Shown: positions 49,524 to 59,539 of the stretch, piece after piece
Layout of the letters: each line of letters begins with the position of its first letter
Numbering within the stretch: the stretch's first letter is position 1
DNA from: Rhodospirillaceae bacterium
GTDB taxonomy: Bacteria; Pseudomonadota; Alphaproteobacteria; Thalassobaculales; Thalassobaculaceae
Length of the DNA: 64,000 bases
Assembly (NCBI GenBank): GCA_018401495.1
Contig: JAGYJX010000012.1
Coordinates: forward strand, 95,617-159,616
Reading direction: 5' to 3'
The notes under the pieces: model-generated
Seen by the model: the letters and a program-made list of their open reading frames with translations, nothing else
Database searches by the model: none
Told to the model about the DNA's origin: nothing
Made by a program: the position numbers and the translations under genes

Positions 49524-49850
49524 TCACACCTCGCCTTTCTTCCGCGCCCTGTAATCCGCCCAACGCGCCTGGGCGGTCTCGATATCCCGCTGCTGGCGCT
49601 TCTTGGTGCCACCGGCCAGCAGGATCACCAGCGTCTCGCCGTCGCGCCCGAAGTACACCCGGTAGCCGGGCCCGAAATCGATCCGGTATTCGCTGACGCC
49701 GGCGCCGACGCCCTTCACGTTCGAGACATTGCCGAGGCCGAGCCGGGTCAGCGCGACCGCGACCTTCGCCGCCGCGACGGCATCCAACCCGTCGAACCAC
49801 ACGCCGAACGGGCTGTTGCCGGCGAGATCGAGGTACTCGCTTACGTCCAT
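49524..49850 (-). CDS. Toxin, HI1419/RelE-ParE-like addiction-module killer protein
   Basis: 108 residues. Matches the HI1419-type killer family: [79 protein letters not shown]. Members of the RelE/ParE superfamily usually cleave mRNA at the ribosome or poison gyrase; which applies here is unknown. ATG 49850 gives the usual N-terminus. The longer in-frame start at 49883 is unlikely because it adds unrelated sequence. It precedes the antitoxin gene and lies next to argG in the opposite orientation. Confidence 0.8.
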   Translation of the reverse strand: MDVSEYLDLAGNSPFGVWFDGLDAVAAAKVAVALTRLGLGNVSNVKGVGAGVSEYRIDFGPGYRVYFGRDGETLVILLAGGTKKRQQRDIETAQARWADYRARKKGEV

Positions 49851-50021
49851 GAGGAATATGGAAACACATACGTTACCATTCAAGCAACGCCGACCAATCC
49901 GCGAGGTTCAGGACTGTGCGATCCCCCCTCTCCGCCCTTGCCCCGCGCCGCGCCCTCCCTATACTCCGCGCCCGGTTCCGGGCCGCGTTGCGCCCGGGTT
50001 TTCGCACCACACGAGGGCATC

Positions 50022-51236
<1,215 letters not shown>

Positions 51237-52102
51237 GGCGGGCGCCCGTCGCTTGCTGGGTTCCGGATCGCCCCCGGATCAAGTCCGGGGTCGTCCGGAA
51301 TGACGAAGAGGTGGGGACGCGACCTCACAGGGACCTCGGGCACGTCGAATTGTGGGGAGCCCACCTTACTTTTCGTCATTCCGGAGCGGGCCGCACCCGC
51401 GGCACGCATCCGGAACCCACGGCGCTTCGGGCGGCTCTCCGGGCCCTGGACAAGCCGCCGACCGCCCGGCAGGCTCCGGCACGGAACCTCGGGCAGGTCG
51501 ACCGGGTCCCGGCGCAGGGCGAGGCGAGGCCCGTCGCCCCGTGGGCCCCGGCTCGATCGCGCCGCAGGCGCGCTCGTCCGGGGTGACGACGGTGTGGGGG
51601 GTGACGACGGTGGGGGTGGGACCGGCCTGCCCCAAACTCATCGTCATCCCGGGCGAGCGCAGCGCGACCCGGGACCCACACGCTGATCCGTCGCTGGGTG
51701 CGTCGGACGCCACGTCGCCCCGTGGGCCCCGGCTCGATCGCGCCGGCGGCGCGCTCGTCCGGGGTGACGACGGCGGGGGTGACGACGGTGGGGGTGGGAC
51801 CGGCCTCCACCAAACTCATCGTCATCCCGGGCGAGCGCAGCGCGACCCGGGACCCACACGCTGATCCGTCGCTGGGCGTCGGACGCACGTCGCCCCGTGG
51901 GCCCCGGCTCGATCGCGCCGCAGGCGCGCTCGTCCGGGGTGACGACGGTGGTGGGGTGATCCCGGGCCTGCACCGGTGGGGGTGAGGCCGGCGACGGGGA
52001 TCGGCGTTCCCTCTCGGGGGGCTGCCCTTTTTCGGTCGTCATCCCGGACGAACGCGCGCCAGCGCGGGCGATCCGGGACCCAGCAAGCGACGGGAGACCG
52101 CC
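51237..52102. repeat. Intergenic region of palindromic repeats, including a ~178-bp tandem repeat
   Basis: No gene is supported in these 866 bases. Family-B palindromes of the form GTCATCCCGGnC-nGCGCAGCGCG-CCGGGACCCA occur at about 51642-51678, 51820-51855 and 52037-52082, and a variant inverted pair (TCCGGATCG..GTCCGGAATGACG and CGTCATTCCGG..CCGGAACCCA) at about 51260-51305 and 51370-51420. Within it a unit beginning CGCCCCGTGGGCCCCGG repeats near 51535, 51716 and 51891 (period about 181 and 175), the third copy partial. ORFs across it are repeat translations. Confidence 0.8.
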
Positions 52103-52879
52103 ATGCCTGACACCGACACCCCCTCCTCCGCCCGTCCCGCCGCCCTGGTCACCGGCGGCGGCCAGGGGATCGGGCGGGCCATCGTCGCCCGGCTGGTCGC
52201 CGACGGCTGGCGGGTGGCGGCGGTCGACCGCGACGCCGAGGCGCTGGCCGAAATCGCGGCACTCCACGGCGACGCCGTGCTCGCCATCACCGCCGACATC
52301 GCCGAGCCGGAGGCGCCTGCCGCCGCCGTCGACCGCGCGGTCGCCGCGTTCGGCCGTCTCGACGCCCTGGTGAACAACGCCGGCATCAACGCCAACGGCC
52401 CGCTCGAGGCGCTCGACCTCGCCGACTGGCGCCGGGTGCTCGACGTCAACCTGACCGCGCCCATGCTGTTCGCCCGCCGCGCCGCCCGGCACCTGCGCGC
52501 CTCGGGGCGCGGCGCCATCGTCTCGATCGCCTCGACCCGGGCGCTGATGAGCGAGCGGGACACCGAGGCCTACTCGGCGTCCAAGGGCGGGCTGGTGGCG
52601 CTGACCCACGCGCTGGCGGTCTCGCTCGGCCCGGCGATCCGGGTCAATTGCGTGGCGCCCGGCTGGATCGAGACCGGCCCCTGGCAGAAGGCGTCGCGGC
52701 GCCGCGAGCCGCGCCACAGCGAAGCCGACCGCGCCCAGCACCCGGCCGGCCGGGTCGGCACGCCCGAGGACGTCGCCGAGGCGGTCGCCTGGCTGCTGTC
52801 GGAACGCACCGGCTTCGTGACCGGCCAGACCGTCGTGGTCGACGGCGGCATGACCCGGAAGATGATCTACGCGGAGTAG
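52103..52879 (+). CDS. SDR family NAD(P)-dependent oxidoreductase
   Basis: 258 residues. Cofactor motif TGGGQGIGRAIV, NNAG in ALVNNAGINANG, catalytic Ser in VSIASTRALMS, and YxxxK in EAYSASKGGLVALTHALA; the GGMTRKMIYAE tail is usual for this group. GGATTAVD-type end (TVVVDGGM) marks a classical SDR. It may act on a 3-oxoacyl or sugar-type substrate, not determinable. ATG 52103 follows GGGAGA. A Tat amine-oxidase gene lies 117 bases downstream in the same direction. Confidence 0.85.
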   Translation: MPDTDTPSSARPAALVTGGGQGIGRAIVARLVADGWRVAAVDRDAEALAEIAALHGDAVLAITADIAEPEAPAAAVDRAVAAFGRLDALVNNAGINANGPLEALDLADWRRVLDVNLTAPMLFARRAARHLRASGRGAIVSIASTRALMSERDTEAYSASKGGLVALTHALAVSLGPAIRVNCVAPGWIETGPWQKASRRREPRHSEADRAQHPAGRVGTPEDVAEAVAWLLSERTGFVTGQTVVVDGGMTRKMIYAE

Positions 52880-52996
52880 GCCGCCGCTCCCCCGCCCCGT
52901 CGGTTTTGGACGACAGGCCGGCGCCGATAGGACAAAATCCCCGATAGGATCGATCCAGGGAACAGCGGCGCCAGCGCCGCGCCGAAGGGGGAAACC

Positions 52997-54610
52997 ATGA
53001 CGCTTCGCCGGCCGGCGCTGACGCGCCGCGGATTCCTGACGCGCCTGGCCGCCATCGGCGGCGCCGGGGCGGTCTATCACGGCCTGACCACGCTCGGGCT
53101 GCTGGCGGTGCCGCCGGCCTACGCCGGGATCCCGGCCTATCCGGCGACGATCGGCCAGGGACGGCGGGTGGTGATCCTCGGCGCCGGCATGGCCGGGCTG
53201 ACGGCGGCGCTGCTGCTGTCGCGCGCCGGCTTCGGGGTCAAGGTGATCGAGGCCAACCGCCACATCGGCGGCCGCAGCCTGACCGTGCGGCCGGGCGACA
53301 GCTACGCCGAGACCGGCCGGCCGGCGCTGACCTGCGCGTTCGACGACGGGCTCTACCTGAACGCCGGGCCCGGGCGCATCCCGCACAATCACACCGCGGT
53401 GCTGGAGTACTGCCGCGAGCTGGGCGTGGCGATGGAGCCCTACATCTTCGCCAGCCGCGCCAACCTGCTGCAGAGCGACAAGGCGTTCGGCGGCGACCCG
53501 GTCCAGCTGCGCCGGATCAAGTACGAGCTCCACGGCCAGCTCGCCGAGATGCTGGCCAAGGTGCCCGACCCGGCGGCCCTCGACGGCTCGCTCGGCGCCG
53601 GCGACCGCGCGGCGTTCCTGGAGATGCTGAGCCAGTTCGGCGCCCTGCAGCGCCAGGGCGACGGGCTGGCCTACCGCGGCTCGAACCGGTCGGGCTACGC
53701 GGTGTTGCCCGGCGCCGGCCGCAACCCCGGCTCCCTCTGGCCGGAACTCGACCTCAAGTCCCTGCTCGACTCAGATTTCTGGAAGAACGGGCTGTTCAAC
53801 GACGCGACCGACTTCTGGCAGACCAGCCTGATGCAGCCGACCGGCGGCATGGACATGATCGTCAGGGGCCTGCTGCGGGCGGCGATCCCGGGCGGCCGCA
53901 CGGTCCGCGACCTGGTGGTCACCGAGAGCCCGGTCGCCGAGGTCGCCAACACCGCGACCGGCGTGCGGGTCGGCCACGCCAAGGGCAGCGAGACCGCCGA
54001 TTTCTGCATCTCGACCATGGCGCCGTCGCTGCTGGCCAAGGTGAAGAACAACTTCACGCCGGCCTACGCGAACGCCCTCGGCCGGATCGTCGACGCCGCC
54101 GCCTTCAAGCTCGGCTGGCAGGCGACCAGGCGGTTCTGGGAGCAGGACGACGACATCTACGGCGGCATCAGCTGGACCGACCACCCGATCCGCCAGATCT
54201 GGTACCCGTCCGACGGGTTCTTCGCGGGCACCGGCGTGCTGACCGGCGCCTACAACAACGGCGCGGTCGCCGAGAGCTTCGGGCGGCTGTCGCACGAGGA
54301 GCGGGTCGCGCTCGCGCTCGAGGGCGGCGAGAAGCTGCACCCGGGATTCTCGAACTGGGTCCACCGGGACCGGGCGCTGTCGATCGCCTGGCACAACATG
54401 CCGCACTTCGCCGGCGGCTGGCAGGACAATCCGCCCGAGGCCGACCGCGACGCGTATTTCCGGCTCACCGTTCCCGAGGGCAACGTGATGCTGGCCGGCG
54501 ACTTCCTGAGCTACTGGTGGGGCTGGAAGGAGGGCGCGGTCCGCTCCGCCGACCTCGCTGTCGAGGCGATCGTGGCGCGGACCTCCCAGGCGGTCGCGAC
54601 CCGGCTGTAG
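52997..54610 (+). CDS. Tat-exported flavin monoamine oxidase family protein
   Basis: 537 residues. A twin-arginine signal (TRRGFLTRLAAIGGAGAVYHGL) is followed by an FAD-binding domain: dinucleotide fold VVILGAGMAGLTAALLLSRAGFGVKVIEA, the GGR motif in NRHIGGRSLTV, and a C-terminal FAD block GNVMLAGDFLSYWWGWKEGAVRSADLAVEA. Amine oxidases deaminate amino acids or polyamines with hydrogen peroxide release; the substrate is unknown. Export by Tat fits a folded flavoprotein. The stop is followed by a gene-free repeat region. Confidence 0.85.
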   Translation: MTLRRPALTRRGFLTRLAAIGGAGAVYHGLTTLGLLAVPPAYAGIPAYPATIGQGRRVVILGAGMAGLTAALLLSRAGFGVKVIEANRHIGGRSLTVRPGDSYAETGRPALTCAFDDGLYLNAGPGRIPHNHTAVLEYCRELGVAMEPYIFASRANLLQSDKAFGGDPVQLRRIKYELHGQLAEMLAKVPDPAALDGSLGAGDRAAFLEMLSQFGALQRQGDGLAYRGSNRSGYAVLPGAGRNPGSLWPELDLKSLLDSDFWKNGLFNDATDFWQTSLMQPTGGMDMIVRGLLRAAIPGGRTVRDLVVTESPVAEVANTATGVRVGHAKGSETADFCISTMAPSLLAKVKNNFTPAYANALGRIVDAAAFKLGWQATRRFWEQDDDIYGGISWTDHPIRQIWYPSDGFFAGTGVLTGAYNNGAVAESFGRLSHEERVALALEGGEKLHPGFSNWVHRDRALSIAWHNMPHFAGGWQDNPPEADRDAYFRLTVPEGNVMLAGDFLSYWWGWKEGAVRSADLAVEAIVARTSQAVATRL

Positions 54611-54962
54611 CCGGCGAGCCGCCGTCGCTCCGTAGGCCCCGGATCGGCCCGCCCTGCGGGCGTCCCGTCCGGGGTGACGACAAAGGGGGTGGGCCCGCTC
54701 CGTCGGCGACGAACGGGAGCGCCCCTCCCAACCCCTCGTCATCCCGGCCAAGCGCAGCGCGAGCCGGGACAGCCGCTCCGTCGGCGACGAACGGGAGCGC
54801 CCTCCCCACCCCATCGTCATCCCGGCCAAGAGCAGCGCGAGCCGGGACAGCCGCTCTGTCGACGAACGGGAGCGCCCCTCTCCCACCCGTCGTCATCCCG
54901 GCCAAGCGCAGCGCGAGCCGGGACCCAGCGGCCGCTCCATCGGCGACGACTGGCCTCCACGA
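54611..54962. repeat. Gene-free region: family-B palindromes in ~78-bp tandem copies
   Basis: Blocks beginning CCGCTCCGTCGGCGACGAACG and ending in a palindromic CGTCATCCCGGCCAAGCGC..CGGGAC half repeat at 54695, 54773 and 54851 (period 78), with a partial fourth near 54932. Each copy ends in a GTCATCCCGGCC-AGCGCAGCGCGAG-CCGGGAC palindrome like those near 51.6 kb. No coding frame is supported. The region lies between convergent amine oxidase and nnrU genes. Confidence 0.8.
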
Positions 54963-55655
54963 TCACGGGTGCGGCATCATCCCGGCGTAGAACGGGTGCA
55001 GGCCGTACAGCGCCGCCCACAGGCCGAGGCCGGCCGCCACCCGCCAGACCCCGATGCCGCGCCAGTCGATCCGCACCCGGCCCTGGGCGGCGGCCAGGAA
55101 CGGCACGCAGGAGGTGGTCATGGCCAGCGGGCCCCACGCCGCCTCGACGCGCCGGCGCAGCTTGGCGTCCAGCGACGGCATCCCGCCATAGGCCAGCACC
55201 GCCACCCCGGTGAACAGCAGGATCGAGGCGAGGTCGCCGTTGGCGGCGAGGTGGGCCAGCGCCCACAGCCCGACGGCGTTCAGGAACGGGTGGCGGGTGA
55301 TGGTCAGCACGCCCTTCACGGCGTTGGGTTCGTCCAGCACGCTCTCGCCGCCGACCGCGGTCGGGCTGCGGGTGGTGACGCCGGCGACCAGCAGCACGGC
55401 GGCCAGCGGCATCGCCAGGTTGGGGATCCAGCGGGTCCAGGCCGGCGGCGCCCAGACCTCGACCACCGGTGCCGCGCCGTAGGCCAGCACGGTCCACAGC
55501 AGCGCCGCCAGCGCCACCAGGGCGTACAGGCCGCGGAACCGCTCCTCGCCGATGCGCCGCACCGCCGGGTCGCGCAGCGGCGCCGAGGACAAGGCGAAAT
55601 GCCCGCCGACGAACACGGCGAGCCCGAGCAACAGGGCGTCGATGGTCCCGAGCAT
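54963..55655 (-). CDS. nnrU: NnrU family membrane protein
   Basis: 230 residues, six hydrophobic helices. NnrU/isoprenylcysteine-methyltransferase-like hallmarks: VGGHFALSSAPLRD, ITRHPFLNAVGLWALAHLAANGD and GGMPSLDAKLRRR. NnrU homologues accompany nitric-oxide metabolism in some bacteria, but no denitrification gene is nearby. ATG 55655 is used because it begins MLGTIDALLLGLAVFVGGH, the usual start; the longer in-frame extension is composition-poor. Divergent from the small DUF3253 gene. Confidence 0.82.
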   Translation of the reverse strand: MLGTIDALLLGLAVFVGGHFALSSAPLRDPAVRRIGEERFRGLYALVALAALLWTVLAYGAAPVVEVWAPPAWTRWIPNLAMPLAAVLLVAGVTTRSPTAVGGESVLDEPNAVKGVLTITRHPFLNAVGLWALAHLAANGDLASILLFTGVAVLAYGGMPSLDAKLRRRVEAAWGPLAMTTSCVPFLAAAQGRVRIDWRGIGVWRVAAGLGLWAALYGLHPFYAGMMPHP

Positions 55656-55696
55656 TGCCGTCTGGTCCCCTCCCGCCAATCGCGTAGAGTGCGGAT

Positions 55697-56044
55697 ATGA
55701 CACGCGCACCCGACGACGCCAAGCCCGAGCCCGCCGCCGATCCCGCCGCCGCGGCCCCGGCCACCCCACCGGTCAGCGAGGACACCCCGGTCCGGCTGGC
55801 GATCCTGGAACGCTGCACCGCCGCCGGCCCCGGCCGATCGATCGACCCGGCCCTGGTGGCCCGCGCGCTCGGCGGCGCGCCGGAGGAGGTGGTGGCGTGG
55901 CGCGCCCTGCTGCGCCGGGTCCGCGCCGCCACCGCGGCGCTGCAGGACGAGGGTCTGGTGGTGGCGCTGCGCAAGGGCAAGCCGGTCGACATCCGCAGCG
56001 CCAAGGGCGTCATCCGGCTGGCGCTGGCGCCCGCCGGAGAGTGA
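55697..56044 (+). CDS. DUF3253 family protein
   Basis: 115 residues. Alanine/proline-rich N-terminus (about 25 residues) then a compact helical domain: RLAILERCTAAGPGRSIDPALVARALGG, WRALLRRVRAATAALQDEGLVVALRKGKPVDIRSAKGVIRLAL. This is the DUF3253 pattern, probably a winged-helix-like fold of unknown function. It sits alone between divergent nnrU and convergent folD. Confidence 0.75.
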   Translation: MTRAPDDAKPEPAADPAAAAPATPPVSEDTPVRLAILERCTAAGPGRSIDPALVARALGGAPEEVVAWRALLRRVRAATAALQDEGLVVALRKGKPVDIRSAKGVIRLALAPAGE

Positions 56045-56067
56045 GCGCGTGAACCCTTGAGGGGGCC

Positions 56068-57013
56068 CTACAGCGCCTCCGGCACCGCCAGCCGGCGGCG
56101 CCGGCAGGCCGCCTCGACGGTGTTGCGGAGCAGCACCGCGATGGTCATCGGCCCGACCCCGCCCGGCACCGGGGTGATGGCGCCGGCCACCGCCGCCGCC
56201 TCGGCGTAGGCGACGTCGCCGACCAGCCGGGTCTTGCCCTCGCCCTTGTCGGGGGCCGGCACCCGGTTGATGCCGACGTCGATCACCGTCGCCCCCGGCT
56301 TGATCCAGTCGCCGCGCACCATCCCCGGGCGGCCGACGGCGGCCACCAGGATGTCGGCCTGGCGGCACACGGCGGCCAGGTCGCGGGTGCGGGAATGCGC
56401 GATCGTCACCGTGCAGTTGGCGGCCAGCAGCAGCTGCGCCATCGGCTTGCCGACGATGTTGGAGCGCCCGACCACGACGGCGTGCAGGCCGGACAGGTCG
56501 CCGAGCGCGTCCTTCAGCAGCAGCAGGCAGCCGAGCGGCGTGCACGGCACCAGCGCCGCCCCGCCGGTCGCCAGCCGCCCGGCGTTGACGACGTGGAAGC
56601 CGTCGACGTCCTTGGCCGGGTCGACGGCGTCCAGCACCGCCTGGGCGTCGATCTGCGGCGGCAGCGGCAGCTGCACCAGGATGCCGTCGACCGCGTCGTC
56701 GGCGTTCAGGTCGGCGATCAGCGCCAGCAGGGCGTCCTGGCCGGTGTCGGCCGGCAGCCGGTGCTCGATCGAGCGCATGCCGGCCTCGGCGGTCTGGGCC
56801 GCCTTGTTGCGCACGTAGACCTGGCTGGCCGGGTCGTCGCCGACCAGCACCACCGCCAGCCCCGGCCGCAGCCCGTGCCGCCGGCGCCAGCTCGGCGACC
56901 GCCGCGCCGACCCGGGCGCGCAGCCCCTCGGCGAACGCCTTGCCGTCGATGACCCGGGCCGTGCCGGTGGTGGGTGTTCCGGTGGACACCGGGCCCGTGG
57001 GCTCTGTGCTCAT
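56068..57013 (-). CDS. folD: Bifunctional methylenetetrahydrofolate dehydrogenase/cyclohydrolase FolD (frame break near 56875)
   Basis: About 315 residues, somewhat long because of an acidic/Thr-rich N-terminus. Active-site lysine in SQVYVRNKA, substrate block [13 protein letters not shown], then DVDGFH, cofactor motif [16 protein letters not shown] and [15 protein letters not shown] are all present. Interconverts 5,10-methylene- and 10-formyl-tetrahydrofolate. The first about 45 residues are in a different frame from the rest; the break is near 56875. Its start overlaps the upstream DUF167 stop in an ATGA, so the two are translationally coupled in the yggT-DUF167-folD operon. Confidence 0.88.
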
Positions 57014-57379
57014 GATCGCGCTCCCTCGTCCGTTTCGGCCCCGCCGGATTCGGCCCCACCGGTTTCGGCCGCCTCCAGCCGCGGCGCCAGCGCCGCCGGG
57101 TCGTCCGACCGCAGCAGCAGGACCTTGCGCCGGTCGGTCGCGCCCTGGATCACCGCGATCGCCGACCGCGGCAGCCGCCAGCGCTTGGCCAGCAGCGCCG
57201 TCACCGCCTTGTTGGCCCGGCCATCCTCGGGCACGGCCGTCACCGCGACCTGCAGCAGGGCGACCCCGGACTGCGTCGACGGCGACGCCGCGCACCCGGT
57301 CGGCCGACGCCTTCGGCGTGACCTTGAGGGCCACCCGCACGCCGCCGGCCACGGTCCGGAACGGCGAGGCGGCGGCCAC
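57010..57379 (-). CDS. DUF167/YggU family protein (frame break near 57285)
   Basis: About 123 residues. N-terminal VRVALKVTPKASADRV lies in one frame, while AVPEDGRANKAVTALLAKRWRLPRSAIAVIQGATDRRKVLLL, the YggU core, lies in another; the break is near 57285. YggU proteins are small conserved proteins of uncertain role, often next to yggT as here. GTG 57379 starts nine bases after the YggT stop. The C-terminus is an alanine/glutamate-rich tail not typical of the family. Its stop overlaps folD. Confidence 0.78.
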
Positions 57380-57387
57380 CCGCCGGC

Positions 57388-57675
57388 TCAGGCCAGGCTG
57401 GCCACCAGCTCGTGCAGCAGGCGCAGGCCGAACTGCAGGGCCAGCACCAGCACCACCGGCGACAGATCGATGCCGCCGAGGTTCGGCATGACGTTGCGGA
57501 TCGGCCGCAGCGCCGGCTCGATGATCTTCGAGAGGAAATCCATGACCACGTAGACGACGCGGTTGTAGGCGTTCACGACGCCGAACTTCACCAGCAGATC
57601 GATCACGATGTAGGCGAACAGCAGGTAGGTGTAGGCCTGGACGACCCAGTCGATCAGCCACAGAACCGAGTACAT
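57388..57675 (-). CDS. yggT: YggT family membrane protein
   Basis: 95 residues, two to three hydrophobic helices (VLWLIDWVVQAYTYLLFAYIVIDLL at the start, VVLVLALQFGLRLLHELV at the end) separated by the family block EPALRPIRNVMPNLGGIDLSP. YggT proteins are conserved inner-membrane proteins linked to osmotic or division functions in different bacteria. GGGAGG precedes ATG 57675 at good distance. First gene of the yggT-DUF167-folD run. Confidence 0.88.
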   Translation of the reverse strand: MYSVLWLIDWVVQAYTYLLFAYIVIDLLVKFGVVNAYNRVVYVVMDFLSKIIEPALRPIRNVMPNLGGIDLSPVVLVLALQFGLRLLHELVASLA

Positions 57676-57841
57676 CGCGATCCACCCTCCCTTGGTGAGC
57701 GCCGCACCCTACCCACGCCGGCCCAAGACGGCAAGCGGGCGGCGGACGGACCGAAGGTTACGGGCGATTCATGTATAGTTACTAATGTTTTGCTGGTCAT
57801 TCCTATCGTTTTCGATAACGTTGTCGGCAACGAGGATGGTC

Positions 57842-58995
57842 ATGACATCGACCGGCGACGCGCTGCCTCTCGACCAGATCTTCGATGCGCTGGCGTCGAT
57901 CGACGTGGCGGTGGCGGTCTATGACCGCGACGACCGGGTGGTGGCGGTCAGCCCGTATTACGGCGCCATGTTCCCCGAGGAGGACCTGACGCCCGGGGTG
58001 ACCTACCGCCAGGCGCTGCGCCGCTTCGCCGAGCGCCACGACCGGGTGCAGGCGCTCGGCTACCCGGACATGGACAGCTACCTCGACGCCGAGATCGCCC
58101 GCCACCGCACTCCCTACGCCCACCAGGTCTACCGGCTGGCGAGCGGGCGCTGGATCGAGGCCCGCAAGGTGCCGACCCCGGACGGCGGGGTGGTCGGGCT
58201 GTGGCGCGACATCACGGCGCAGCGCGACGCCGAGGCGTCGATGCTGCGCTCGACGGAGGCGACCGAGCTGGCCAGCCGCGCCAAGGCCGACTTCCTGGCG
58301 CTGATGAGCCACGAGCTGCGCACCCCGCTGAACGCGGTGATCGGCTTCGCCCAGCTGCTCGAGCGCTCCGACGGCACCATGGCGACCGCGACCATGAGCG
58401 AGTACGCCGGCCTGATCCGGACCAGCGGCGAGCAGCTGCTGCAGACCATCAACGACATCCTCGACCTGACCCGGCTCGGCGGCCACGGCGCCGACATCCC
58501 GATGGCGCTGGTCCGGCTGGAGGCGGTCACCGCCACCTGCCTGCGGATCGCCGAGCCGTTCGCCCGGCCGCGCCAGGTGGCGCTGGTCGACGCCGTCCCC
58601 GCCGACCTGCCGCCGCTGCAGGCCGACGCGGGCTCGCTGCGGCGCATGATCACCCACCTGCTGTCGAACGCGGTCAAGGTGTCGCTGAGCGGCGGCGCGG
58701 TCACGCTGTCGGCGGCGATCGGCGGCGACGGCGGGCTGGTGGTCACGGTCGCCGACGACGGCCCCGGCATGACCGCCGAGCAGATCGCCGCCGCCGTCGA
58801 GCCGTTCACCCAGCACGACGAGGTGCGCTCGCGCCGGCTGTCGGGCGCCGGCATCGGCCTGCCGCTGGTGAAGACCCTGATCGAGCTGCACGGCGGCCGC
58901 CTGGCGATCGACTCCACCCCGGCGCCGGCACCCGCGCCCGCCTCGAATTCCCGCCGGCCCTGGTCGAGCGCGACCCGAGCGACACAGCCCCCTAA
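57842..58995 (+). CDS. PAS-domain sensor histidine kinase (frame break near 58922)
   Basis: About 384 residues. One PAS_7-type sensor domain ([23 protein letters not shown]), HisKA with phospho-His in [21 protein letters not shown], and HATPase_c with N-box [21 protein letters not shown] and [18 protein letters not shown]. No membrane helices, so cytoplasmic. The last about 25 residues are reached only after a shift near 58922 ([22 protein letters not shown]). ATG 57842 follows GAGG; the 120 bases upstream are AT-richer than the rest of the window and probably contain the promoter. No response regulator is adjacent. Confidence 0.85.
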
Positions 58996-59090
58996 GCCGG
59001 CCCAAAAGCTGCCTCTTGAACCCGGCGTCCGAAGTTCATATAAACCCCGTCACTCGACGGGCGGCCCAGTGGCCGACCCGCCCAGTCGGT

Positions 59091-59166
<76 letters not shown>

Positions 59167-59469
59167 AAATCTCCAGAGCATCAATGGGTTGGATGGCGCC
59201 GATACCGCCCCGGATCTGCCGGGCGGTAAGGTCGCATCGGATCCCCGTCGCTTGGTGGATCCCGGCTCCGACCCGCCAGAGGCGGGGCGGTCCGGGATGA
59301 CAGCAGGAGGGGAGGGCCAGATCACCGAGTTGACGACTTCGCCCAGAGAGATCAACGCCGATCGCCTCCCCCACCTCTCGTCATCCCGGACCGGACCGCC
59401 TTCGGCGGGACGGATCTGGGACCCATGAACCGACGTGCGCCGGCCTTCACCGCGGCGGCGGGTGTTGGG
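59167..59469. repeat. Gene-free gap with family-B palindromes
   Basis: The 303 bases between tRNA-Ala and the IS110 element hold no supported gene. Two palindromic repeats of the GTCATCCCGG/CCGGGATGAC kind are present: GGATCCCGGCTCC..GGTCCGGGATGACAG near 59258-59303 and CGTCATCCCGGACCGGACC..GGATCTGGGACCCATG near 59380-59428. They resemble those near 51-54 kb and 61 kb. Confidence 0.65.
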
Positions 59470-59539
59470 GTGGACGGCCCCCGACGGCATCAGTGTGCCA
59501 GGATGAGGTCGTTGCAAATCTCAACCGAGGAGGCCGTCC

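Noticed and set aside
51300..52000. Overlapping ORFs on both strands between argG and the SDR
   Set aside because: They are translations of palindromic repeats, nearly identical between copies, without ribosome-binding sites or recognisable domains.
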